A stretch of DNA of 64,000 nt from Streptomyces lienomycini. Its GTDB lineage: Bacteria > Actinomycetota > Actinomycetes > Streptomycetales > Streptomycetaceae. Location: NCBI RefSeq assembly GCF_027947595.1, contig NZ_CP116257.1:6508001-6572000 (forward strand). Direction: 5' to 3'. Numbering within the stretch: position 1 is the stretch's first letter; the number at the start of each line of letters is the position of its first letter. Shown piece by piece: positions 38,401 through 47,714 of this stretch. The notes under the pieces were generated by a model, which saw nothing but the letters and a program-made list of their open reading frames with translations, ran no database searches and was not told where the DNA came from. The translations under genes and the position numbers were made by a program.

Positions 38401-38693
38401 GGGGACCAGTCTACGTACCCCGTGCCCCGTATCCGCGGGCAGTCGTGCCGCTGGGGGCGATGGGGATCCCCCCGCTTGAGCGTAGCCGAGAGCGGGGGGA
38501 GGGTGGGCGCGGGCAGCACCCCGTGAGCGCCGGGCTGCGCGGTGCCCTGCGGCGCGCAGAACGGAGTGGGGTGGCTTGGGTCTCGCGGCGAGTGCGGCGC
38601 CGTCGTGGCTGGTCGCGCAGTTCCCCGCGCCCCTGAGTAACGAAGGCCCCCGGCGCCACCATGGCACCGGGAGCCTTCACTGACGTAGGGGCG
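38401..38693. repeat. Intergenic region with two dispersed Streptomyces repeats
   Basis: Between folC and valS lie two repeat-like elements and a terminator. At 38467-38500 a perfect 10-bp stem (TCCCCCCGCT / AGCGGGGGGA) encloses TGAGCGTAGCCGAG; I recall this as a common Streptomyces intergenic palindrome. At 38587-38636 is CTGGTCGCGCAGTTCCCCGC followed by GCCCCT, a second dispersed repeat with a diverged copy at 45574-45650. No gene is supported here. Confidence 0.65.
38642..38678 (-). terminator. valS terminator hairpin
   Basis: GAAGGC (38642-38647) pairs with GCCTTC (38673-38678), and the stem continues inward with CCCGG/CCGGG and GCC/GGC around small bulges. It starts 16 bases after the valS stop on the minus strand. 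Confidence 0.7.
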
Positions 38694-41318
38694 TCACGCC
38701 TCCGGCAGCTTCTCCAGCTGGGCGGCGATGCGGGCGATGTCCTCGTCCGCCTTGGTCAGGCGGCCGCGGATCTTGTCCACGACGTGGTCCGGGGCCTTCG
38801 CCAGGAACGCCTCGTTGCCGAGCTTGGCGCCCGCCTGGGCCTTCTCCTTCTCGGCGGCGGCGAGGTCCTTGGCCAGCCGCTTGCGCTCGGCGGCGAAGTC
38901 GATGACCCCGGAGAGGTCGAGGGCCACCTCGACACCCGCGACCGGCAGCGTGGCCGTCGCGGCGAATCCGTCGCCCTCCGGCTGGAGCCGCAGCAGCTGC
39001 CGGACGGCCGCCTCGTGGGCCGCGAGCGCGCTGCCCGCGAGGGTCAGCCGGGCCGGGACCCGCTGGCCGGGCTGGAGCCCCTGGTCGGCGCGGAAGCGGC
39101 GCACCTCGGTGATGACGGACTGGACGGTCTCGATCTCCCGCTCGGCGGCCGCGTCCCGGAAGCCCGAGTCGGTGGGCCACGCGGCGATGACGACCGACTC
39201 GCCGCCCGTGAGCGTCGTCCACAGCGTCTCGGTGACGAAGGGGACGATCGGGTGCAGGAGGCGCAGCGTGACGTCCAGGACCTCGCCGAGGACGCGCTGG
39301 GAGACCTCGGCGGCCTCGCCGCCCGCCTGGAAGGTGGTCTTGGACAGCTCGACGTACCAGTCGAAGACCTCGTCCCAGGCGAAGTGGAACAGGGCGTCGG
39401 AGAGCTTCGCGAACTGGTAGTCCTCGTAGTACGCGTCGACCTCGGCGACCACCGAGTTCAGGCGGGAGAGGATCCAGCGGTCCGTGGACGACATCCGCGA
39501 GGCGTCGGGCAGCGGGCCCTCGACCGTCGCGCCGTTCATCAGCGCGAAGCGGGTGGCGTTCCAGATCTTGTTGGCGAAGTTCCGGGAGCCCTGGACCCAG
39601 TCCTCGCCGATCGGGACGTCGACGCCCGGGTTGGCGCCGCGCGCGAGGGTGAAGCGCAGGGCGTCGGAGCCGTACTTGTCCATCCAGTCCAGCGGGTTGA
39701 CCACGTTCCCGAAGGACTTGGACATCTTCTTGCCGTTCTGGTCACGGACCATGCCGTGCAGGGCGATGGTGTGGAACGGCGGGGTGCCGTCCATGGCGTA
39801 GAGGCCGAACATCATCATCCGGGCGACCCAGAAGAAGAGGATGTCGTAGCCGGTGACCAGGACGGAGTTCGGGTAGAACTTCGCGAGCGACTCGGTCTGC
39901 TCGGGCCAGCCGAGGGTGGAGAACGGCCACAGGCCGGAGGAGAACCAGGTGTCCAGGACGTCGGAGTCCTGGTACCAGCCCTCGCCGCTCGGCGGCTCCT
40001 CGCCGGGGCCGACGCAGACGACCTCGCCCTCGGGGCCGTACCAGACGGGGATGCGGTGGCCCCACCACAGCTGGCGCGAGATGCACCAGTCGTGGAGGTT
40101 GTCGACCCAGTCGAAGTACCGCTTCTCCATCTCCTGCGGGTGGATCTTGACCTTGCCGTCGCGGACGGCGTCACCGGCGGCCTTGGCCAGCGGGCCGACC
40201 TTGACCCACCACTGCATGGACAGGCGCGGCTCGATGGTGGTCTTGCAGCGCGAGCAGTGGCCGACGGAGTGGACGTAGGGCCGCTTCTCGGCGACGATCC
40301 GGCCCTCGGCGCGCAGCGCGGCGACGATGGCGGAGCGGGCCTCGAGGCGGTCCTGGCCCTGGAAGGGGCCGTGGGCGGTGATGACGGCGTGCTCGTCCAT
40401 CACGGCGATGGAGGGCAGGCCGTGCCGCTGGCCGATCTCGAAGTCGTTCGGGTCGTGGGCGGGCGTCACCTTGACGGCGCCGGTGCCGAACTCGGGGTCG
40501 ACGTGCTCGTCGGCGACGACCGGGATGGAGCGGTCGGTCAGCGGGAGCTTGATGAGCTTGCCGACCAGGTGCCGGTAGCGCTCGTCGTCGGGGTGGACGG
40601 CGACGGCGGTGTCGCCGAGCATCGTCTCCGCGCGGGTGGTGGCGACGACGATGGTCTCGTCGCCCTCCCCGTACTTCATGGAGACCAGCTCGCCGTCGTC
40701 GTCCTGGTACTCGACCTCGATGTCGGAGATCGCGGTCAGACAGCGCGGGCACCAGTTGATGATGCGCTCGGCGCGGTAGATCAGCTCGTCGTCGTAGAGC
40801 CGCTTGAAGATGGTCTGGACGGCCTGCGAGAGGCCCTCGTCCATCGTGAAGCGCTCACGGGACCAGGCAACGGCGTCGCCGAGGCGGCGCATCTGGCCGC
40901 TGATCTGCCCGCCGGACTCCGACTTCCACTGCCAGACGCGCTCGACGAACGCCTCCCGGCCGAGGTCGTGCCGGGACTTGCCCTCCTTGGCCAGTTCGCG
41001 TTCGACGACGTTCTGCGTGGCGATGCCGGCGTGGTCCATGCCGGGCTGCCACAGCGTCTCGAAGCCCTGCATGCGCTTGCGGCGGGTCAGGGCGTCGATG
41101 AGCGTGTGCTCGAAGGCGTGCCCGAGGTGCAGGCTTCCGGTGACGTTCGGCGGCGGGATGACGACGGTGTACGGCGGCTTGTCGCTCTTCGCGTCGGCCT
41201 CGAAGTAACCCCGTTCCACCCAGCGCTCGTACAGCTGCGCCTCTACGTCGGCCGGCGTGTACTGGGTCGGCAGATCGGTGGTGGGCGCGGGCTGCGGCTG
41301 CTGAGAGTTCTCGGTCAC
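38694..41318 (-). CDS. valS: Valyl-tRNA synthetase
   Basis: Charges tRNA-Val. The 874-residue class I synthetase has [18 protein letters not shown] (HIGH-type motif near residue 62), the editing domain (about 190-340), [11 protein letters not shown] (KMSKS near 530), an anticodon-binding domain and a C-terminal coiled-coil arm (about 800-870). GTG 41318 starts VTENSQQPQ; the upstream frame is not conserved-looking. It is transcribed away from the + strand gene at 41456, with a perfect palindrome in the shared upstream region. Confidence 0.97.
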   Translation of the reverse strand: MTENSQQPQPAPTTDLPTQYTPADVEAQLYERWVERGYFEADAKSDKPPYTVVIPPPNVTGSLHLGHAFEHTLIDALTRRKRMQGFETLWQPGMDHAGIATQNVVERELAKEGKSRHDLGREAFVERVWQWKSESGGQISGQMRRLGDAVAWSRERFTMDEGLSQAVQTIFKRLYDDELIYRAERIINWCPRCLTAISDIEVEYQDDDGELVSMKYGEGDETIVVATTRAETMLGDTAVAVHPDDERYRHLVGKLIKLPLTDRSIPVVADEHVDPEFGTGAVKVTPAHDPNDFEIGQRHGLPSIAVMDEHAVITAHGPFQGQDRLEARSAIVAALRAEGRIVAEKRPYVHSVGHCSRCKTTIEPRLSMQWWVKVGPLAKAAGDAVRDGKVKIHPQEMEKRYFDWVDNLHDWCISRQLWWGHRIPVWYGPEGEVVCVGPGEEPPSGEGWYQDSDVLDTWFSSGLWPFSTLGWPEQTESLAKFYPNSVLVTGYDILFFWVARMMMFGLYAMDGTPPFHTIALHGMVRDQNGKKMSKSFGNVVNPLDWMDKYGSDALRFTLARGANPGVDVPIGEDWVQGSRNFANKIWNATRFALMNGATVEGPLPDASRMSSTDRWILSRLNSVVAEVDAYYEDYQFAKLSDALFHFAWDEVFDWYVELSKTTFQAGGEAAEVSQRVLGEVLDVTLRLLHPIVPFVTETLWTTLTGGESVVIAAWPTDSGFRDAAAEREIETVQSVITEVRRFRADQGLQPGQRVPARLTLAGSALAAHEAAVRQLLRLQPEGDGFAATATLPVAGVEVALDLSGVIDFAAERKRLAKDLAAAEKEKAQAGAKLGNEAFLAKAPDHVVDKIRGRLTKADEDIARIAAQLEKLPEA

Positions 41319-41351
41319 GGGGGTCAGTTTACGGGCGTCACGGCCCTGTCC

Positions 41352-41365
41352 CGAAACGCGTTTCG
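41352..41365. promoter_or_regulatory. 14-bp palindrome between valS and divergent gene
   Basis: CGAAACGCGTTTCG is a perfect 14-bp palindrome located 34 bases upstream of the valS start and about 90 bases upstream of the divergent gene. The position suits an operator for one or both genes; the cognate factor is unknown. Confidence 0.45.
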
Positions 41366-41455
41366 TTTGTAACGGTGCGGCCCCCGGTGACCTGCGCACG
41401 CCAGGTCTGGGTGAGGATGTCGGAGCCACGTAAACATCTGGAGGGGAACCCAGGA

Positions 41456-42460
41456 ATGAGCCACAACCAGCCGGGCCCGTACGGCGGGCAGCCCCAGCAG
41501 CCCGGGCCGTACGGCCAGCCGGGACCGTACGGCCAGCAGCCGCCGCAGGCCCCCCAGCCCGGCTACGGCTACCCCCAGCAGGCGCCTCCCCCGCAGCCGG
41601 GCTACGGCTACCCGTCCCAGCCCCAGCAGGGCGGCGTCCCGCCGCAGACTCCCCCGTACGGCCAGCAGCAGCCCGGCTACGGCCAGCAGCCCCCGTACGG
41701 TCAGCAGCCGCCGTACGGGCAGCAGCCCTACGGCATGCCGCAGCCCCCGGCGTCGGGCGGTGGCAAGAAGAAGGCCGGTCTGATCATCGGCGCGGTGGCG
41801 GTCGTGGCGGCGATCGGCGTGGGTGCGTACTTCGTGATCGGCGGGGGCGGTGGCGCCGGCGGCCTGGAGGACGACGGCGCGCACAAGCTGACGACGCCCG
41901 CGAAGGCGCTCGGCGAGTACACCAAGGTCCAGGGCCAGGAGAGCGGTGACTCGGACACCGCCAAGGACATGGAGAAGAGCGGCGTCAAGGACGGCACCGC
42001 CGTCGTCGGGCAGTGGTCGACCGCCGACTTCAGCGGCTACGACCCCCAGGACCCCTCCACCATCCCCGACAAGTCGGAGCTGCTGACCGCCAAGGGCTTC
42101 ACGTTGCTGGGCGCGTACGGCACGATCGCCGAACCCGAGGCAGTCCTGGACAAGTTCTTCGCCAACATCCAGAAGGAAGTCAGGGAGAGCTCCACCAGCG
42201 ACACCGGCGGCATGCAGAACGCCGAGCTGGTCGGCGAGCCCGAGGAGGTCGAGATCGACGGCACCGTCGCCAAGTGCCAGTCGACCAAGGCCACCAACGC
42301 GCTGACCAAGAAGGTGTCGACCGACTGGTTCTGCGCCTGGGCCGACTACAGCACGGTCGCCATGGTCTCCCCGGGTGACAACTCCGGTACCGGGGTGGAC
42401 AAGAAGACCGCGATCGACATCACGACGAAGCTGCGGGACGAGGTCCGCGTCAAGTCCTGA
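41456..42460 (+). CDS. Proline/glutamine-rich single-pass membrane protein
   Basis: A 334-residue protein. Residues 1-~100 are low complexity, built of GPYGQQP and PGYGYPQQ units with Pro, Gln, Gly and Tyr. A transmembrane helix follows ([23 protein letters not shown], about 105-127), then an extracytoplasmic domain of about 200 residues containing [29 protein letters not shown] and two Cys residues (VAKCQSTK and [10 protein letters not shown]) that could form a disulfide. The overall plan (PQGY tail, one helix, external domain) resembles many Streptomyces proteins of unknown role. GGAGGGG lies 11 bases before ATG 41456. No function assigned. Confidence 0.82.
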   Translation: MSHNQPGPYGGQPQQPGPYGQPGPYGQQPPQAPQPGYGYPQQAPPPQPGYGYPSQPQQGGVPPQTPPYGQQQPGYGQQPPYGQQPPYGQQPYGMPQPPASGGGKKKAGLIIGAVAVVAAIGVGAYFVIGGGGGAGGLEDDGAHKLTTPAKALGEYTKVQGQESGDSDTAKDMEKSGVKDGTAVVGQWSTADFSGYDPQDPSTIPDKSELLTAKGFTLLGAYGTIAEPEAVLDKFFANIQKEVRESSTSDTGGMQNAELVGEPEEVEIDGTVAKCQSTKATNALTKKVSTDWFCAWADYSTVAMVSPGDNSGTGVDKKTAIDITTKLRDEVRVKS

Positions 42461-42476
42461 CGCGCGTGCGACGCGA

Positions 42477-42519
42477 ACGAGGGAGGGGCCCGGTCGATTC
42501 GACCGGGCCCCTCCCTCGT
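42477..42519. terminator. Perfect 21-bp bidirectional terminator stem
   Basis: Arms 42477-42497 and 42499-42519 are perfect reverse complements with a single central base (the real loop will open a few pairs). It lies between the + strand membrane protein and the convergent clpX stop at 42537, so it can end both transcripts. Confidence 0.88.
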
Positions 42520-42536
42520 CGGTGGCGCGTGACCGG

Positions 42537-43823
42537 CTACGCCGTCTTCTGCTCGCCCGGGCCGCGCCCGCGCGAATCCCGGGGGATCAGCGTCGGGTTG
42601 ACGTTGGAGAGGACCACGTCGGCGGTGATGACGACGCGGGCGACGTCCTTGCGGGAGGGGACCTCGTACATGACGCCCTGGAGGACTTCCTCCATGATGG
42701 CGCGCAGGCCGCGGGCGCCGGTCTGGCGGAGGATGGCCTGGTCGGCGATGGCCTCCAGGGCCTCGCGCTCGAAGTCCAGCTCCACACCGTCGAGTTCGAA
42801 GAGGCGCTCGTACTGCTTGACGAGCGCGTTGCGCGGCTCGACCAGGATCTGGAGGAGCGCCTCGCGGTCGAGGTTGTGCACCGAGGTGATGACCGGGAGC
42901 CGGCCGATGAACTCGGGGATCATGCCGAACTTGACCAGGTCCTCCGGCATGACCTGCTCGAACTGGTCCTTGGACTCGATCTCCCGCTTGGAGCGGATCG
43001 TCGCGCCGAAACCGATGCCCTTGGCGCCGGCCCGGCCCTCGATGATCTTCTCCAGGCCCGCGAAGGCACCGCCCACGATGAACAGGACGTTCGTCGTGTC
43101 GATCTGGATGAACTCCTGGTGCGGGTGCTTGCGGCCGCCCTGCGGCGGGACGGAGGCGGTGGTGCCCTCCAGGATCTTCAGCAGGGCCTGCTGGACGCCC
43201 TCGCCCGACACGTCACGCGTGATGGAGGGGTTCTCGCTCTTCCGCGCGACCTTGTCGATCTCGTCGATGTAGATGATCCCGGTCTCGGCCTTCTTGACGT
43301 CGTAGTCCGCCGCCTGGATCAGCTTCAGCAGGATGTTCTCGACGTCCTCGCCGACGTACCCCGCCTCGGTGAGCGCCGTGGCGTCGGCGATCGCGAACGG
43401 GACGTTCAGCATGCGGGCCAGGGTCTGGGCGAGGAGGGTCTTGCCGGAGCCCGTGGGGCCCAGCAGGAGGATGTTGGACTTCGCCAACTCGATGGCGTCC
43501 TCGCGGCCTTGGGCGCCGCCGTTCTCACCGGCCTGGACCCGCTTGTAGTGGTTGTACACCGCGACGGAGAGGGCCTTCTTGGCCGCCTCCTGGCCGACCA
43601 CGTAGCCCTCGAGGAACTCGTAGATCTCGCGGGGCTTCGGGAGCTCCTCCCAGCGCACCTCGCTGGTCTCGGCCAGCTCTTCCTCGATGATCTCGTTGCA
43701 GAGGTCGATGCACTCGTCGCAGATGTACACACCGGGCCCTGCGATGAGCTTCTTGACCTGCTTCTGGCTCTTGCCGCAGAACGAGCACTTGAGCAGATCG
43801 CCGCCGTCACCGATGCGTGCCAC
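42537..43823 (-). CDS. clpX: ATP-dependent Clp protease ATP-binding subunit ClpX
   Basis: ClpX is the AAA+ unfoldase that feeds substrates to ClpP. The 428-residue protein has an N-terminal zinc-binding domain ([11 protein letters not shown]...CDEC, residues 13-39), Walker A GPTGSGKT near 121-128, Walker [10 protein letters not shown], and the ClpP-docking IGF-like loop in KGIGFGATI. Start is GTG 43823. It is downstream of clpP2 on the same strand, separated by a 190-base gap with a nested hairpin. Confidence 0.97.
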   Translation of the reverse strand: MARIGDGGDLLKCSFCGKSQKQVKKLIAGPGVYICDECIDLCNEIIEEELAETSEVRWEELPKPREIYEFLEGYVVGQEAAKKALSVAVYNHYKRVQAGENGGAQGREDAIELAKSNILLLGPTGSGKTLLAQTLARMLNVPFAIADATALTEAGYVGEDVENILLKLIQAADYDVKKAETGIIYIDEIDKVARKSENPSITRDVSGEGVQQALLKILEGTTASVPPQGGRKHPHQEFIQIDTTNVLFIVGGAFAGLEKIIEGRAGAKGIGFGATIRSKREIESKDQFEQVMPEDLVKFGMIPEFIGRLPVITSVHNLDREALLQILVEPRNALVKQYERLFELDGVELDFEREALEAIADQAILRQTGARGLRAIMEEVLQGVMYEVPSRKDVARVVITADVVLSNVNPTLIPRDSRGRGPGEQKTA

Positions 43824-43943
43824 GGTGTGCTTCCCCTTCGCCTGGGAGACTCCCCGACGTCGACGTCACGTCGACGGCGGGCGGACTCCTGGTGCTGCCT
43901 TATGTCCGACGGTACCTTGCCGGGCCCCTCGTCCGGGCCCCCC

Positions 43944-43987
43944 TTGGCACGGTTCCCTTTGACGTGAACCGCGTCAAACCGTGCCAA
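43944..43987 (-). terminator. Nested hairpin between clpP2 and clpX
   Basis: TTGGCACGG (43944-43952) pairs with CCGTGCCAA (43979-43987); inside, TTTGACG (43958-43964) pairs with CGTCAAA (43972-43978), leaving a bulge of five bases on one side. It follows the clpP2 stop by 28 bases and precedes clpX, so it could end the clpP1-clpP2 transcript or control read-through. Confidence 0.7.
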
Positions 43988-44014
43988 GGAGCGGCAGACG
44001 ATACAGCCTCCCGC

Positions 44015-44695
44015 CTAGCGGAGAGAGGAGTTGTCCATCTTCCGGGTGGTGATGATCTGGTCGATCAGGCCGTAGGCCAGCGCGTCCTCGGCCGTGAGGA
44101 TCTTGTCGCGCTCGATGTCCTCGCGGATCTTCTCGACCGGCGTGGTGGAGTGCTTGGCCAGCATCTCCTCCAGCTGCGAGCGCATCCGGAGGATCTCGTT
44201 GGCGGCGATCTCCAGGTCGGAGACCTGGCCGCGGCCGGTCTCGCTGTACGGCTGGTGGATCAGCACGCGGGCGTTCGGCAGCGCCATGCGCTTGCCCGGC
44301 GTACCGGCGGCCAGCAGGACGGCGGCGGCGGAGGCGGCCTGGCCCATGCAGACGGTCTGGATGTCCGGCTTCACGTACTGCATCGTGTCGTAGATGGCCG
44401 TGAGCGCGGTGAAGGAGCCGCCGGGGCTGTTGATGTAGACCGAGATGTCCCGGTCGGGGTCCATCGACTCCAGGCACAGCAGCTGCGCCATGACGTCGTT
44501 GGCGGAGGCGTCGTCGATCTGGACGCCGAGGAAGATCACGCGCTCCTCGAAGAGCTTCGCGTACGGGTCGTACTCGCGCACGCCCTGCGAGGTGCGCTCG
44601 ACGAAGCGCGGGATCACGTAGCGGGACTCGGCGGACGGGCCGGTGTACTCGGCACGCGTGCGGTCGTACAGGCCGCTGCCGGGGAAGTCGTTCAC
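44015..44695 (-). CDS. clpP2: ATP-dependent Clp protease proteolytic subunit ClpP2
   Basis: A 226-residue serine protease subunit. It shows [12 protein letters not shown], the nucleophile Ser in [14 protein letters not shown] (about residue 119), the catalytic His in RVLIHQPYS (about 144) and the Asp region [22 protein letters not shown] lies five bases before GTG 44695. It is 50 bases downstream of clpP1 and probably forms a mixed ClpP1P2 tetradecamer with it. Confidence 0.96.
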   Translation of the reverse strand: MNDFPGSGLYDRTRAEYTGPSAESRYVIPRFVERTSQGVREYDPYAKLFEERVIFLGVQIDDASANDVMAQLLCLESMDPDRDISVYINSPGGSFTALTAIYDTMQYVKPDIQTVCMGQAASAAAVLLAAGTPGKRMALPNARVLIHQPYSETGRGQVSDLEIAANEILRMRSQLEEMLAKHSTTPVEKIREDIERDKILTAEDALAYGLIDQIITTRKMDNSSLR

Positions 44696-44745
44696 AGTGT
44701 CTCCTGTAAAGGGGCTGAGGCGGTCGGTCCGGGGCGGGGGATGGC

Positions 44746-45363
44746 TCAGGCGCCCGTACCGCCGCCGCCCGGCATACCGGCGGCCGTGGCGATGACGTCG
44801 TCGATGAGGCCGTACTCCTTGGCCTCGAAGGCGTCGAACCAGCGGTCGCGGTCCGAGTCGCGGGTGATCTGCTCGATCGTCTGGCCGGTGTGCTGCGAGG
44901 TGAGCTCGGCCATGCGCTTCTTGGTGTGCAGCAGCCGCTCGGCGTGGATCTTGATGTCCGAGGCCGAGCCGGCGAGGCCGGCGGAGGGCTGGTGGATCAG
45001 GATCTCGGCGTTCGGCAGCGCGAAGCGCTTGCCGGGGGTGCCCGCGCTGAGCAGGAACTGCCCCATGGAGGCCGCGAGGCCCATGGCGATCGTCACCACG
45101 TCGTTCTTGATGTACTGCATGGTGTCGTAGATCGCCATGCCGGCCGTGATCGAACCGCCCGGGCTGTTGATGTACAGGAAGATGTCCTTCTCCGGGTCGG
45201 AGGCAAGGAGCAGCAGCTGTGCGGTGATCTTGTTGGCGATGTCGTCGTCGACCGGCTGGCCGAGGAAGATGATCCGCTCGCCGAGCAGTCGGTTGTAGAC
45301 CTGGTCGCCGAGGCCGCCACCGATGGAGGGCTCGCCGGCGGCTGAGGGCATCAGATTCGTCAC
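44746..45363 (-). CDS. clpP1: ATP-dependent Clp protease proteolytic subunit ClpP1
   Basis: A 205-residue ClpP with [22 protein letters not shown], catalytic Ser in [14 protein letters not shown] (about 95), His in [13 protein letters not shown] (about 120), and Asp in the [18 protein letters not shown] region. The start GTG 45363 has AGGTGGA three bases upstream and gives the usual [17 protein letters not shown] opening. It heads the clpP1-clpP2 operon; a candidate ClgR site lies about 150 bases upstream. Confidence 0.96.
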   Translation of the reverse strand: MTNLMPSAAGEPSIGGGLGDQVYNRLLGERIIFLGQPVDDDIANKITAQLLLLASDPEKDIFLYINSPGGSITAGMAIYDTMQYIKNDVVTIAMGLAASMGQFLLSAGTPGKRFALPNAEILIHQPSAGLAGSASDIKIHAERLLHTKKRMAELTSQHTGQTIEQITRDSDRDRWFDAFEAKEYGLIDDVIATAAGMPGGGGTGA

Positions 45364-45505
45364 GTATCCACCTGCTCGTCTTACGACGGCGCCGGGCCGT
45401 CTCACGTTTCCCTGCGGGGCTGGAGCCGCTTTCGGGGACTCCCCTGCCCTCGTATTCATGGACCCTAACGCGGTGACCCTCCGGTGCCATCCCGGTTCTG
45501 CGGGT

Positions 45506-45519
45506 GTTCGCCTCGGGCG
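45506..45519. promoter_or_regulatory. Candidate ClgR operator upstream of clpP1
   Basis: GTTCGCCTCGGGCG fits GTTCGC-N5-GCG, the form I recall for ClgR-activated clp and lon promoters in Streptomyces. It lies about 143 bases upstream of the clpP1 start. A promoter between it and clpP1 (minus strand) is expected. Confidence 0.5.
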
Positions 45520-45573
45520 TAGCGGTACGCGGCGGTGCGCTTGGCGGCGTCTCACCGTTGCGGTGTGTGTGCG

Positions 45574-45650
45574 TCGCCGGGTGCGGGCCGTCTGTGACTG
45601 GTCGCGCCCACGCGGCGGAGCCGCACAGTGATACAGCCCCGCGCCCCTGG
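45574..45650. repeat. Dispersed Streptomyces intergenic repeat, second copy
   Basis: The segment contains GACTGGTCGCGC and CAGCCCCGCGCCCCTG with an insert rich in GCGGCGGAGCCGC. It shares these blocks, and a preceding GCGGGCCGTC-like block, with 38587-38636. I recall this as a common non-coding repeat of Streptomyces genomes, function unknown. Confidence 0.55.
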
Positions 45651-45669
45651 CGGGGCCGTCCTGCCGTAT

Positions 45670-45711
45670 GCGGAACGGGCCCCGGCGTTGGTCGTCCGGG
45701 GCCCGTTCCGC
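45670..45711 (-). terminator. tig terminator
   Basis: Arms 45670-45685 and 45696-45711 form a perfect 16-bp stem with a 10-base loop, 27 bases after the tig stop on the minus strand. Confidence 0.85.
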
Positions 45712-45737
45712 GTCCGTCTGGGGAGACGCGAGGGGGG

Positions 45738-47138
45738 TCAGCCCTCGGTCTTCTCCTCGGCCTTGTCGGCCTCGGGGGCGTCGGACTCGGTGGTGGCGGC
45801 CTCGGTGGCCTCCGTCTCCTCGTCCTCCTCGTCGTCCAGGTCGACGACCTCGCCGTTGGTGTCCTTGACCGTGGCCTTCTCGACCACGGCGGCCAGGGCC
45901 TTGCCGCGGGCGACCTCGCCGACGAGGAGCGGGACCTGGCCCTGCTCGACGACGGCCTGGGCGAACTGGTCGGGGGACATGCCGGAGGAGGCGGCGCGGC
46001 GCATGAGGTGCTCGGTCAGCTCTTCCTGGCTGACGTTGAGCTTCTCCTGCTTGACCAGCTCGTCGAGGACGAACTGGGTCTTGATGCCCTTGACCGCGGC
46101 CTCGCGGGTCTCGGTCTCGAACTCCTCGGCGGTCTTGCCCTGGAGCTCGAGGTACTTCTCGAGGTCGAGGCCCATCTGGCCGAGCTGGTGGTGCTCGAGG
46201 TTGTGCTTGCGGGTGTTGACCTCGTCCTCGAGGAGCTTCTCGGGGACCGGGACCTCGACCAGCTCGAGCAGCTTGTCCAGGACGCGCTCCTGGGCCTGCG
46301 TGGCCTGGTCGTACTGCTTCATGTTGGCGAGGCGCTTGCGGCTGTCGGCCTGCAGCTCCTCCAGCGTGTCGAACTCCGACGCGAGCTGGGCGAACTCGTC
46401 GTCCAGCTCGGGCAGCTCGCGCGCGGCGACCTGGGTGACCTTGACGGTGACCTCGGCCTCCTTGCCGGCCGCCGAGCCGCCCTTGAGCTCGGAGGCGAAG
46501 GTGGCCTCGCCACCGGCCTGAAGGCCCTTGACGGCGTCGTCGATGCCGTCGAGCAGCTCGCCGGAGCCGATGGTGTAGGACACACCGTCGGCGACGCCGT
46601 CCTCGAGGACCTCGCCGTCGACCTTGGCCTGCAGGTCCAGGGTGAGGACGTCGCCGTCCTCGGCGGCCCGCTCGACCGGCGTGGTGGAGGCGAAGCGCTC
46701 GCGCAGCTGCTCCACCGACTTCTCGACGTCCTCGTCGCTGATCTCGACGGCGTCGACCTCGACCTCGATGCCGGAGTAGTCCGGGATCTCGATGGAGGGG
46801 CGGATGTCGACCTCGGCGGTGAAGTTCAGCGTCTCGCCGTCCTTCAGCTCCGTGATGTCGACCTCGGGCTGGCCGAGCGGGTTCAGCTCGGCCTCGTTGA
46901 CCGCGTCGGTGTAGAACTTGGGAAGCGCGTCGTTGACCGCCTCCTCCAGAACCGCACCGCGGCCGAACCGCTGGTCGATGACCCGGGCCGGGATCTTGCC
47001 CTTGCGGAAGCCCTTCACCGTGACCTGCTGGTTGATCTTCTTGTACGCCGCGTCGAGGCTGTCCTTGAGCTCCTCGAAGGGCACCTCGACAGTGAGCCGA
47101 ACCCGGGTCGGGTTCAGGGTCTCCACGGCGCTCTTCAC
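45738..47138 (-). CDS. tig: Trigger factor
   Basis: Ribosome-bound chaperone and peptidyl-prolyl isomerase. The 466-residue protein has the ribosome-binding domain with [17 protein letters not shown] (about 41-57), a PPIase (FKBP-like) domain (about 160-240) with [17 protein letters not shown], and a helical C-terminal domain. The tail after ~430 is very acidic. GTG 47138 has GGAG eight bases upstream. The order tig-clpP1-clpP2-clpX is standard. Confidence 0.96.
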   Translation of the reverse strand: MKSAVETLNPTRVRLTVEVPFEELKDSLDAAYKKINQQVTVKGFRKGKIPARVIDQRFGRGAVLEEAVNDALPKFYTDAVNEAELNPLGQPEVDITELKDGETLNFTAEVDIRPSIEIPDYSGIEVEVDAVEISDEDVEKSVEQLRERFASTTPVERAAEDGDVLTLDLQAKVDGEVLEDGVADGVSYTIGSGELLDGIDDAVKGLQAGGEATFASELKGGSAAGKEAEVTVKVTQVAARELPELDDEFAQLASEFDTLEELQADSRKRLANMKQYDQATQAQERVLDKLLELVEVPVPEKLLEDEVNTRKHNLEHHQLGQMGLDLEKYLELQGKTAEEFETETREAAVKGIKTQFVLDELVKQEKLNVSQEELTEHLMRRAASSGMSPDQFAQAVVEQGQVPLLVGEVARGKALAAVVEKATVKDTNGEVVDLDDEEDEETEATEAATTESDAPEADKAEEKTEG

Positions 47139-47254
47139 GGTTCGGTCTCCTTGGTGGCTGACTTCTTGGGTTCTGCCGGACGCCAGAGAGGATGTCCGGC
47201 AAACTTCGCCGCCCGGAGACTTCATACGCTGAGACACACGGGCGTGCAGCTTGC

Positions 47255-47283
47255 ATAGTAACGGCAGCGACTACACGGCCCAA
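47255..47283 (-). promoter_or_regulatory. Probable tig promoter
   Basis: On the minus strand a -35-like TTGGGC (47283-47278) is followed after 17 bases by a -10 TACTAT (47260-47255), giving a leader of about 110 bases before the tig start. Confidence 0.6.
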
Positions 47284-47334
47284 AAGGCGATCACTCGTGC
47301 TCGTCGAGGAGATCGGCCGATGAGGGTCGGACGG

Positions 47335-47411
47335 TGGTCGGGGTGGCGGGATTTGAACCCACGGCCTTCCGCTCCCAAAGCGGACGCGCTACCAAGCTGC
47401 GCCACACCCCG
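47335..47411 (-). tRNA. tRNA-Pro (TGG)
   Basis: The minus strand folds as a complete cloverleaf: acceptor CGGGGTG/CACCCCG, anticodon stem TCCGC/GCGGA with loop TTTGGGA (anticodon TGG, reads CCA), T-loop GGTTCAAATCC, discriminator A and an encoded CCA (47337-47335). Confidence 0.95.
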
Positions 47412-47528
47412 TCTGGTGCGACACGTAGGGTACATGCCCCCGGCCACCGGGGACCGCAGGATTTCCCGAGCGTCCGCGGAGGTCCGGCGCGGACCGGAAG
47501 GGGTGTGCGGCGAGGGGTGGTGACCCGC

Positions 47529-47534
47529 TAGGAT
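47529..47534 (+). promoter_or_regulatory. Possible -10 element of tRNA-Gly
   Basis: TAGGAT lies 40 bases upstream of the mature tRNA-Gly 5' end. The -35 region is not clearly recognisable, so this is only a candidate. Confidence 0.35.
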
Positions 47535-47574
47535 GCCTCCAGTGCCGCGGTCAGCGACCTGCGGCGCACGCTGT

Positions 47575-47648
47575 GCGGGCGTAGCTCAATGGTAGAGCCC
47601 TAGTCTTCCAAACTAGCTACGCGGGTTCGATTCCCGTCGCCCGCTCCA
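47575..47648 (+). tRNA. tRNA-Gly (TCC), AICE integration target
   Basis: Full cloverleaf: acceptor GCGGGCG/CGCCCGC, anticodon stem CTAGT/ACTAG with loop CTTCCAA (anticodon TCC, reads GGA), T-arm GGGTTCGATTCCC, discriminator T and encoded CCA. The last 44 bases before the final A (47604-47647) are repeated perfectly at 57580-57623, so the element integrated at the 3' end and restored an intact tRNA. Confidence 0.96.
47604..47647. repeat. attL, 44-bp core within tRNA-Gly
   Basis: Identical to 57580-57623. It runs from the anticodon loop of tRNA-Gly to the second C of CCA. The int gene starts its 3' end 68 bases away, as usual for AICEs. Confidence 0.93.
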
Positions 47649-47654
47649 GACGAC

Positions 47655-47695
47655 TCAGGGCCAGGTCAGAGGATCATTCCTCCGCCTGGCCCTGA
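47655..47695. terminator. Hairpin between tRNA-Gly and int
   Basis: TCAGGGCCAGG (47655-47665) pairs with CCTGGCCCTGA (47685-47695), with a further inner GAGGA/TCCTC stem. It lies between the convergent tRNA-Gly and int genes and belongs to the element's left end. Confidence 0.78.
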
Positions 47696-47714
47696 TCGCT
47701 TTCCGGGGTCTCGA

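Larger units (their letters stand above)
45364..45737. other. Intergenic region tig-clpP1
   Basis: This 374-base gap carries the clpP1 control region near 45440-45520 (including a ClgR-like site), a dispersed Streptomyces repeat (45574-45650) and the tig terminator (45670-45711). No gene is supported. Confidence 0.6.
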
